Source: Penium margaritaceum (taxonomy: Eukaryota > Streptophyta > Zygnematophyceae > Desmidiales > Peniaceae). From it: a DNA stretch of 64,000 nt. The notes under the pieces were generated by a model. That model worked only from the letters and a program-made list of their open reading frames with translations. It did not search any database and was not told the origin of the DNA. Shown here one piece after another: positions 56,138 through 64,000 of the stretch (positions within the stretch are counted from its first letter, which is position 1; each line of letters begins with the position of its first letter). The translations under genes and the position numbers were made by a program. Where the stretch lies: the NCBI GenBank assembly GCA_023375785.1, contig SZWC01001177.1, positions 129,692-193,691 of the forward strand, read 5' to 3'.

Positions 56138-58975
56138 ATGCTACTAAAAGTTCAGCCTCGAGGCTGCAAAAGTCGCAAAATGATACTGGCACTACTGGAT
56201 GGAGGAGCTTCACACAGCTTTGTAAGCAACAACATCATTCGCAAACTGGGTTTCCAGACAGAACCAGGGGTGTTTGAAGGAAAAACTGTCGATGGGAGAC
56301 AACAAACATGGAGACTTCAAGAACCACTACGACGACAACTGGGAGATCTACAGGATGTCATGATTTGGAGGTCTTGTCCAATGAGCGATCACAAAATCGT
56401 CCTCAGATGAGGCTTCCTACACCGACACAGTTTGCAGGTCGATAAGAATTGCGGCGATGTCTACGTGGAGATCGCCGGTGCCAAGCGACAACTTTCATGT
56501 ACCGGACAGAAGCTAACAACAGAAGCAGCACTAGTGGGAGTAGCAGAGGAAGCCACAAAAGCCAAAAAGCAACAACATGTGCAGCCAATGTTGTTCAAAG
56601 TGGCCAAGCACTGTATATGACGAGGAGCTCGTTTGTGGCTCATACATGTAGAGCTAGTGGGAGAAGCAGAAATGGCAGCAACTGAGTCATCATCGGGCTC
56701 ATCACATCATCGACATCAAGAAAATTTGCAGTGGTACCTGAAGAGCTCGCACCACTCATCCAAGCAAACGTCTTCCCCAACAAACTCCAAAACCTTTCCC
56801 TCCTCCACGAGACATCCACCATCGCATCGAGTTGAAGTAGGGCAACAGACCTATAGCTTGAGGGGCCTATCGAATGAGCAATCACGAGCTGAAAAAGCAA
56901 CTCCACGAGGTGCTAGGTCAGGGGTTCATCCGTCCATCCACGTCACCATGTGCCGCAAGAGTACTATTCATGAAAAACAAAACTTGCAAGATGCAGATGT
57001 GCATGGATTATTAAGCGTTGAGCAACGCTACCATCAAGAACCGCTACCCTCTTTCTTGAACTGACAAACTTTTTGACCAACTTCAAGGGGCTCGAATTTT
57101 TAGCAAAAGCGATTTACACAGGGGATATCACCAGATACGAGTGGCAGACACCGACATCGAGAAGACAGTGTTCCAAACTTGCTATAGGCAATTGGAGTTC
57201 ATGGTCATGCCGTTCGGACTCACGAATTCCCCGACAACTGCTTCATGGAAGTAATGAACAACATTCTCCATCCGTACCTCAACTATTTTGTTGTGGTACA
57301 CCTCAACGACATTCTAGTGTACAGCCGCACCCTGGAGGAGCATGATGGAAATCTTTGGAAAGTCCTCGAAGTCTTTCAAAGAGATGAACTATTCCAAAAA
57401 CTCTCCAAATGCAACTTCGGTCGTTGTTTGATCATGTTTTTGGGTCACTTCATCAACGGTGAACGGATCACCATGGATCCAAAAAAAGTGGCAACAGTCA
57501 CTGATTGGCTGACGCCAACCAACGTTCGAGAAATTGAGATTTGGATTTTGCATTTACTACCGGCGATTGGTGCTGGACTATGTCCAACTGTGAGCGCCTC
57601 TTTCTGTCCTCACTCAAAAGTAAAATGAGTGGTGGTGGGGAGATTGCGAACAAGTAGAGTTCACTGCTTTGCGGAACATTGTGACCTCCGCGCCAGGCCT
57701 ACGATTGGCCAATCCAACGGTCAACTACGTCATGGCCACGGATGCATCCGACCGAGCCATTGGTGCGGTTCTTCTACAGGACTATGGCAACGGCTAACAA
57801 CCAGTCGCCTACAATGTCTTGAAAACTGCAAGGATCGGAACTCAACTACACAATACACCAGAAGGAGATGTTGGCGGTCCTGTACATGTTCAAGACGTGG
57901 CGATGCTATCTGGAGTGCTGCCGATGCATTGTGCAAACCGACCACCACGCGTTAAAGTATTCGAAGACGCAGTCAAATCTCAGCCGACGTCAAACCGATG
58001 GATGGAGTTCCATGAATCCGGATTCAGCTACGATATTGAGTATTGGACAGGCAAAATCAATCCGGTGGATGCAATGAGCCATCGACCAGATTTTACAGCT
58101 GACGTGGCAACGCTATAGCAATAGAGAGGCCCGTACCTCGAGCAATTTTCTGCGCGAGGCTACGACCAACACAGCACATATAACAAGGCAAAAATCTGGT
58201 ACGACGTGCCCTATCACCGACGGCGCTACACTTGCCAAGTGGACATTCCCCCGAATGACAAAATCTGCCGTATGCTACTCAAAGGATTCCACGACACCGG
58301 ACCAGGTGGACACTTCGGAGAGGAAAAGACGTTGAAGAAGCTGGTGAAAAAGTATTGGTAGGAAAAGATGCAATCTGACGTGGCCCACTTCTACAAAACC
58401 TGCGACACATGTAAACGGCAAAAACCTCGTCACACAAGGCCACCCGGACTTCTACAACTGCTCCGTGTTCCAACAGAACCATGGACAGAAATCTCCATGA
58501 AATTTGTCACAGGATTACCAGTCACGCCCAAGGGATATGACGTAATCCTCGTGGTCGTCAACAGGATCTCTAAAATGTTCCACTTCATCTCGACAATGAC
58601 TATTTTCACCACCGAGGGAACATCACGGCTGTTTCTAAATGACATCATATGGCTACACGGCGTACCAAGAACCATCACAAACGACAGAGATGGTTGATTC
58701 ACTAGCCCTTTTTAATGCAAGCAGATGACCCCTTACGACAGTAGAATGCAACTTTCAGCGGTGTTTCATCCTCAACCCTACGGTCAAAACCAAGGGGATA
58801 AATCAGACGCTCGAACAACTCCTCTGAACACAATGCGGACCTCACAGGACGGATTGGACACAAAAACTCCTGAACGCCAAATTCGCATATAACTCAGCAA
58901 TTTCCATCGCAACGGGTTACACCCCATTCAAATGTTGGTTTCCACCCGTCACGAGCGATGACGCGGTGATTATTC
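56138..58975 (+). pseudogene. G2 gypsy protease, RT, RNase H, integrase
   Basis: Protease block ALLDGGASHSFVSNNIIRKL near 56190. RT blocks at 56890-57560 ([64 protein letters not shown]). RNase H near 57730-58080 (MATDASDRAIGAVL, QTDHHALKY, ILSIGQAKSIRW). Integrase zinc part CDTCKRQKPRH (58390) and core VTGLPVTPKGYDVILVVVNR, HGVPRTITNDRD. The order RT, RNase H, integrase marks gypsy. Many breaks. Confidence 0.8.
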
Positions 58976-58984
58976 GTATACCCA

Positions 58985-59598
58985 GTACTGGTGGTATGGA
59001 GTGACGTTACTGGAGAGCACAACGACATGATCAATGATGCGGACGCAACTGGGGCCAGGGCACCAATGACTGGTGGCTCCGTGCACTAGCAGCTGCGAGA
59101 CAGCTGCCACGACATCCCAGGTGCTTGCCAGGGTCCTTTCCGGGTTTTCTGCAAATGATTGACTTTTCTCGATGACTGGCTCTCGAGCCCGATTTCCATG
59201 TTTTGCATTGTCTGTCCACAAATTGATGCTGGACTTGTGCGTATGACCAGTTGTAGCATCCGGCTCAAGATTTTGCATCTCTTGGCTCAGACGGTGGTGC
59301 GTTCAGATACCTGTGCGCAGGTTTATGGCCAAAACGATGATTTTAGGCCAGTTTCAAGACAAACTGACAATGCGCGTGCGTCACTTGCCGTGAGCCGCAG
59401 CAGGTATTTATGTTGTGTTCTTGTCAGTTGTCATCCGTCTCTGCAATTAAATTCATTTTGATCTTCCTGACACTCTGTACATGTCCCTAACCAGACCCTT
59501 GTAGTTTTGTCTCAAACTTGTGACTGTTGTCACTAGCTCACGTAGAGCTGACGCCTAGTGTTGTGGCAAGTGGTTTGGAAGGTTCTAGGAGGTTTCTC
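58985..59598 (+). mobile_element. Family-D LTR (copy 2)
   Basis: It aligns with the LTR at 41452-42045, best over the part with TGTGCGTATGACC and ATTTTAGGCCAGTTTCAAGACAA-type words and the GTGCGTCAC near the end. It ends at TTTCTCT just before primer-site-like TGGTATGAGAGC (59600-59611). The start is approximate because it abuts G2 integrase. No copy of the G2 LTR is seen here, so this is a separate insertion or junction. Confidence 0.6.
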
Positions 59599-59611
59599 TT
59601 GGTATGAGAGC

Positions 59612-60560
59612 GAACAAGCCACGACTTGTTTTGTTGTGCAGCACACAAGCAGCATTAGCAGCAATGAGTGCCAGCAGCGGCAACCACCTATAGCAGTAGT
59701 AGATTTTGGAAAGACCCACCACGACTACGTTGCAGGGGAGCGGTCAATACAGTGGAGACAGCGGCTGCAACCGCAAGCAACGGTAGTCATAACAGTAGCG
59801 GCGATGGCTAGCAGCTGTAGCAGCAATGGCTAAGGTCGCCATAGTAGCAGCTCCTTGAGGTGCTCTCTTGGTGAGTGGCAGCTCCAGTAGCAGCACGCAA
59901 TAGCAACCCGAAGTAGCAGCGATGGCTACGACGGTGGTGAGTGGCTGTAGCTAAGCGGCGGCAAGTAGCAGCTACAGTAGTAGAAGTAGCCATAGCAGTA
60001 GAAGCAATAGCAGCAATAGCAGCGGCAACGGCAAGCAACTACAGCAGTAGTGGCAGCTGCAAACAGCCACCGAACTAGAAAGAGAAGTAACAGGAGCTAC
60101 GACTAGCACCTGCAGCTACAAGAGCAACGGCGGAGGGTAACAGCCTCAACAGTATCAGCCGTAGTAGTAGTAGTAGCGGTGGCGAAAAATTGTAGCAGAA
60201 GTGGTGGCGAAGAGCTGCAACAGAAGTAGCAACAGCGGCAAGCAGTTGCAGCAGTAGCAATGGCGGAGAGCAGGCGGCAGCAAGCACCAGCAGCAGCAGG
60301 CGGCACCAACCAACAGCAACAGCAGCGAGAAACAGTGGCAAGCAGTAGCAGAGCAGCAGCAGCAACAGCATGCGCAGCCGCAGCACACAGCAGTGTTGAA
60401 GCACTGCTGCTCAACACAGCAACACGCAACTATTGTAGCAGGCGCGCAAGCAGCTATGCAACTACTGTAGCAGGTGCACGCACAAGCTTAGCAGGAGCAG
60501 GTGCAGAAGCCGCAAGAGCAGCTGTACCTGTCCCCATCATCGCTGCAGCAGCAGGAAGCT
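59612..60560 (+). repeat. AGC/AGT trinucleotide-rich leader of family D (copy 2)
   Basis: Nearly 1 kb dominated by AGCAGC, AGTAGC and GGCAGC triplets, imperfect throughout. Frames through it give Ala-, Gln- or Ser-rich peptides (for example TNQQQQQRE near 60310) without domain structure. The same kind of leader follows the LTRs at 41452 and 53148. Confidence 0.8.
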
Positions 60561-61409
60561 GTGCGGTAGCTTTCTACAGCGACGGGATTGCTCATAAGAG
60601 GGTGGGCGGGTCTGTCAAGGAGCTCGTCCACGGGCGAGCTTGACGATCGGCGAGCTCGCCGATCGGCGAGCTCATCGTGCGAGCTTGCACGAGGCGCAGC
60701 TCAAGCCTGCACACAAAAAAAGGAAAGGAGAGGGAGAGGACAAAGGGGGGTCCCCGAGTGGGCCACCCCAAGACAAACCGAAAAGGGGCACCCGAGGAGG
60801 TGGCACCTCAAAAAAAAGGGAGAAGAAAAAAGGAAAGAGAAAAACAAAAGAGAGCGCAAACGCAGTTGTGAGATTCAAAGCTCTAGCAAAGGTGGCTTGA
60901 GGCCATAGTCTTTGGCTGACAACGGCAAACAAAGCAGATGTAATAGTCGCAGCAGCAGCGACACAAGCAGTGCTAGCCACTATATGACGTGTGGCGAGGA
61001 CCACCGCCGTCGGTGTTGGCGGCGGCCGTAGGCAGCAATGACAGTAGCAGCATAACCATTGCATTTGCTACGCGATAGTAGTAAAGCAATTGCACAACAG
61101 TCGCATAGTAGTGCACCACCAGCGTGGTGGTGGCAGTAATTGTGACGGCGTTGCTGTATTTCTGAGAGACTGTGCTTTGATCGCTCACCTCCCCTTCTGA
61201 CCTTGTGCGCGCGGGAGCCAGTGCCCTGTGCACTCACCCACGCCATGCTCCGATGATGAGCACACAGGCGTGGCAGGGAGCACAGCTGGCGCTGTGGATG
61301 GTTTCGGCTCTGCATACATGCCAGGCGCCGCATCCACAGTGGCAGTTGCAGCCGTGGCATACGCCTCAAGCGTCTAAAAGCTTTGCCTACTCCTATAGTG
61401 GGGATCGGC
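60561..61409. other. Unassigned; purine-rich middle part
   Basis: Short inverted words of CGAGCTCGCCGATCG type at 60640-60675, a purine-rich A/G stretch at 60715-60865 giving Lys/Glu/Arg-rich frames, and AGC-rich DNA at 60940-61110. No gene can be supported. Confidence 0.5.
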
Positions 61410-61513
61410 ATCATGGCTGACGCTACTGTTTCCAATGCCCTGCTGGGTGGAGACCACCCTGAATTCGGTCGTGCCCTTCGTAACCATCCGACACAACGAC
61501 GTTAGTCGGTGCC

Positions 61514-62053
61514 GTGGCACCCCTAAGTGGAGCTATGTCGGTGTTGTACCCCGAGCTCCAGGATCTGAAGCGCATGGTGCAACAGCTCACAGACCATGTG
61601 GTCTCTGAGCGGGCCGTTGCCACCGTGTCCCTTTATGCACTCTCATCTTCCTCCTTGCCATCCTCACTTCCATCAGTTTCATCACCTCACCATGCCATGC
61701 CTCCCAACCTTAGCTCCACGTCTGACGCCCTCTGCTCTGTCCTGGAGTTAGATGGAGTCATCCCGACCTTTGACCCCTCCGCTCCTGTGGTAGTCCCTTC
61801 AGCTCGCCGTCGTTGCGCTTGCACTTGGCACGTGAGGCAGCGGACAGCACGTTTGGTGAGACGTGCCCAAGAGGCAGCAACAGCCGCAGCATTGGCACGC
61901 GTCACTACGGAGCTGACTCCCTCTTCCCCAGTTGTAGGTTTGGTGCGGCATCCCTTCGCAGCTTCTACCAGTGTGTCACTCGAAGGGGGGATGGATTGTC
62001 CACCGACGACCACCGGAGAGTGCAGGAGGGATAAGATAGACGGTGCTGCATGA
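61514..62053 (+). CDS. Unrecognised Ala/Ser-rich ORF (179 aa)
   Basis: ATG at 61514, or reading in from upstream; another short frame (MADATVSNALLGG) starts at 61410. The start MAPLSGAMSVLYPELQDLKRMVQQLTDHVVSERAV has a coiled-coil-like heptad stretch (ELQDLKRMVQQLTDHV). A Ser/Pro-rich linker and an Arg/Ala-rich helix-like segment (VRQRTARLVRRAQEAATAAA) follow. I do not recognise a family. With the leader before it, it could be the gag-like protein of family D, or a host-derived or random frame. Confidence 0.3.
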   Translation: MAPLSGAMSVLYPELQDLKRMVQQLTDHVVSERAVATVSLYALSSSSLPSSLPSVSSPHHAMPPNLSSTSDALCSVLELDGVIPTFDPSAPVVVPSARRRCACTWHVRQRTARLVRRAQEAATAAALARVTTELTPSSPVVGLVRHPFAASTSVSLEGGMDCPPTTTGECRRDKIDGAA

Positions 62054-62118
62054 CATGGTGCTCTTAGTGAGGACAAGACATCTGAGGAGTGGTCTGATGT
62101 GGAGTCGGAGATAGACGA

Positions 62119-62976
62119 GTGGTCCGACGCATAGTTGGAGGCAGACGTAGAGATGGAGATGGAGAGACTAGAGTTGCCACAGCAGACACCATGACTATAG
62201 AGGCAAGTGTCATAGGAGCAGTGGATGGGTTGGTAGTAGCAGCGGTGGTGACAGCTGATGCCCTTGGAGTAGGCATCCAGACAGTGGGCATGTCCACAGC
62301 CACCGACGTTGTGACAGTAGCAGCGGTACCAGTCGCTGCTACAGATAGGGCATCGATAGTGGATGCCCTTGTTGGTGCAAACACCACGCTGATCGTCACC
62401 GTTGATGCAACCGGTACTGCCATAGCGGGGGTAGAGGCTCCCTTAACCATAGCATCAGCCATTGCATGTACACATGCAGAGGGGGTCTCCGGAGAGGTAG
62501 GAGTCCTTGAGGCTGCTAGCACAACTGCTATGAATGACGCCACTGCCATACCTGTTTGCGGAGGTGCAGTCGTTGTAGAGGACATAGCTCAAGCAGTAGC
62601 TGATGTACCACCAGCCGAGTCGGCCCCTGTACTTGAGTGCTTACATTTTGCGCTTTGCAACAAGGAGGATGCACTTGCACGTGCACACAGGCACCTGCAA
62701 GATCATACGCTTGAGCTATGTGTAACGAGTGCATGTTGGAGCACCGTAGACGCCGTGGGTCTTTGTGCAGTAGCAGCAGATGTCGAGGATCTCTACACGC
62801 GCCTCAAGGATGCTGAGTGGACGTTCCACCGCGAAGTGTGGAGGCGGTCGGACTTGCGCCAACAGGTGGAGGAGGCGATATCAGTGGATGCCTTGTCAGC
62901 AGAGGCCCATGCAGGAGCAACCGTTACCGTGGTCGACACTTCTAACAGACGAGTTGTAATGGTGTCCACAGCCTGA
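62119..62976 (+). CDS. Unrecognised Ala/Val/Thr-rich ORF (285 aa)
   Basis: ATG at 62119, stop at 62974-62976. Residues 1-170 are a low-complexity mix of Ala, Val, Thr, Gly and Asp. Residues about 175-260 look more protein-like: LECLHFALCNKEDALARAHR, AADVEDLYTRLKDAEWTFHR, EVWRRSDLRQQVEEAISV, with heptad-like spacing suggesting a coiled coil. No known domain recognised. Its orientation matches 61514-62053 and both may be parts of one unit. The antisense frame over the Val-rich part is a shadow. Confidence 0.35.
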   Translation: MVRRIVGGRRRDGDGETRVATADTMTIEASVIGAVDGLVVAAVVTADALGVGIQTVGMSTATDVVTVAAVPVAATDRASIVDALVGANTTLIVTVDATGTAIAGVEAPLTIASAIACTHAEGVSGEVGVLEAASTTAMNDATAIPVCGGAVVVEDIAQAVADVPPAESAPVLECLHFALCNKEDALARAHRHLQDHTLELCVTSACWSTVDAVGLCAVAADVEDLYTRLKDAEWTFHREVWRRSDLRQQVEEAISVDALSAEAHAGATVTVVDTSNRRVVMVSTA

Positions 62977-63304
62977 TGAGCCTGCAGTAGTCACCCTTAC
63001 AGGTGGAGCTTCAATGGAGGATGCAGAGAGAGTTGTGAACCTCCGGATCTTGACTGCCCTGCAGCTGCACCGGCGTCACTGACACTGTGGCGGTTCCAGC
63101 CAACAACACACCTACACACATCTGAGCTGCAGTTCCCGTACCCAAGCGCTTGCGTTCCTTGGTCGACGAGCAAGAGGCAGACGTGGCTCAAGCGGAGGTG
63201 CACGTGCGCGGTCTCATGGCCAAGCTTCGGGAGGCCAATAGCCGTTGTTACACTGCAGATGTTCCAACACGACATGCTGCTGCATCTGCCTCAGCATCGT
63301 CAAC
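62977..63304. other. No recognisable feature
   Basis: About 330 bp between the 285-aa ORF and the inverted repeat. A plus-strand frame near 63140-63260 reads LRSLVDEQEADVAQAEVHVR, possibly continuing the coiled-coil character, but nothing firm. Confidence 0.4.
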
Positions 63305-63388
63305 GATGGGACATACGTGTACATAGCCTCATCCCACAGCATCGTCGATGATGCTGTGGGATGAGGCTATGTACGCGTATGTCCCATC
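63305..63388. repeat. Near-perfect inverted repeat, 39-bp arms, 6-nt loop
   Basis: Arms 63305-63343 and 63350-63388 match at 38 of 39 positions around the centre GTCGAT. It would fold into a very stable hairpin or cruciform. No target duplication or transposon-end motif was identified. Confidence 0.95.
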
Positions 63389-63714
63389 AGAATCGTTCCC
63401 ACATTTTCTGTTGTTATGTAGGTATATGTGGCCATGGGGGATTTGTGCTCCTTCCTCAAGAGATATGTTGTGTACATGTGTCAGCCCTGTACCTGCTCTT
63501 AGCCTCTGCTATCCACAGGGAGCATTAACATGTGGTCAACGTGGGTCGAGGTGCAGATGGTTGCGACTTGCAAGCTTGGTGGTTTGTACCAGTGTGACGA
63601 GGAAAACAAGCACCTTGAAACCACCATCAATGTTGACGCATTCTCAGGCTCTGAAGCCTAGGAGGAGTGTTGGTTTGTGAGCTTTAGCCTGACACACTTT
63701 GCTCTGGTTGAAGT
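63389..63714. other. No recognisable feature
   Basis: About 325 bp. A short frame (63348-63680) begins within the inverted repeat and has no recognisable motif. Confidence 0.5.
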
Positions 63715-64000
63715 TATGTTGGTCGAGATCCGCACACCTGGTGAGTTTTACCGGTCTGACGTGGAGACCCATTGAATTCATGTGTTATGTATGTTCCATG
63801 CATGCGAGAAGGTGTGGTCGAGACCCGGACCCCATAGACATGTTCCAAGGTCATGAGGAGAACTTGTTGCTTTGTACCTCTTGTGTGACGTTTCGCACGA
63901 GGGTGTGTGATTCATGTGTTGCACGGTCGAGACCCAGCCACTTGGTGAGTAACACCGTTGTCTCGAGGAGACCTTGTATTACGGTTGGTGTTTACAACGG
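63715..64000 (+). repeat. Degenerate direct repeats with GGTCGAGA words
   Basis: GGTCGAGA words occur at about 63721, 63811 and 63928. The segments at 63721 and 63928 continue with similar CACCTGGTGAGT / CACTTGGTGAGT text and a following GAGACC, giving an offset of about 207 bp. The array runs off the window end. Confidence 0.5.

Larger units (their letters stand above)
54010..58975 (+). mobile_element. Ty3/gypsy element, family G2: 5' LTR to integrase
   Basis: LTR about 54010-54558 (TGTTACGAACC ... CATAACA), primer-site-like TATCAGAGCG at about 54572, gag 54738-55960 with zinc knuckle, protease 56138-56400, RT 56880-57630, RNase H 57640-58110, integrase 58150-58975. No chromodomain or 3' LTR is seen; the element stops where a family-D LTR begins at about 58985. 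It differs from G1 in sequence and LTR. Old fossil with many breaks. Confidence 0.85.

Noticed and set aside
1-64000. CRISPR arrays, bacterial operons, rRNA genes, organelle DNA inserts
   Set aside because: No short direct repeats with unique spacers, no ribosome-binding-site-led gene strings, and no recognisable rRNA or organelle gene sequence were seen.

Overview
This window looks like nuclear DNA from a large, repeat-rich plant or streptophyte-alga genome. The evidence is many Ty1/copia and Ty3/gypsy LTR elements nested in one another, initiator-Met-tRNA primer sites, eukaryotic simple repeats, and no bacterial-style operons or ribosome binding sites. A charophyte or early land plant would fit, but the species cannot be fixed from the sequence. 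I found no intact host gene, rRNA gene, functional tRNA gene or CRISPR array. Almost every recognisable protein segment belongs to a transposable element, and nearly all of these are decayed fossils.

Layout. 1-1000: poly-G, a hAT transposase exon fragment and a 58-bp minisatellite. 1130-3695 (-): two copia fragments. 3695-5611 (+): LTR and gag of a gypsy family (here G1). 5612-32742 (+): a second G1 element, split inside its RNase H by a third, antisense G1 element at 11490-31275. That third element is itself split by two copia elements: copia-1 (16970-25072, + strand, target duplication CCCAT, young, holding all assembly gaps of the window) and copia-2 (25427-29551, - strand, older). 32743-41451 (-): copia-3, split by copia-6 (34427-39773, + strand, target duplication TCTGG). 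41452-44640: an LTR family with a trinucleotide-rich leader (family D) and a copia-4 copy. 44641-50346: mostly AT-rich unassigned DNA, a solo LTR with a perfect GAACT duplication, a 72-nt poly-G and one unrecognised ORF. 50347-53700: another copia-4 5' end and an antisense family-D 5' end. 54010-58975 (+): a second gypsy family. 58985-64000: family-D LTR and leader, two unrecognised Ala/Val/Ser-rich ORFs, a 39-bp-arm inverted repeat and degenerate repeats.

Most unusual. The LTRs of copia-1 and copia-2 carry tRNA-like segments with A- and B-box promoter motifs at exact tRNA spacing. Both families also have a primer-binding site matching the anticodon arm of initiator tRNA-Met (half-tRNA priming) rather than its 3' end. 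Family D couples an LTR to a long AGC/AGT-rich leader at three loci.

Element names (G1, G2, copia-1 to copia-6, family B, family D) are local labels, not database names. Alignments were made by eye, so boundaries marked 'about' can be off by tens of bases.
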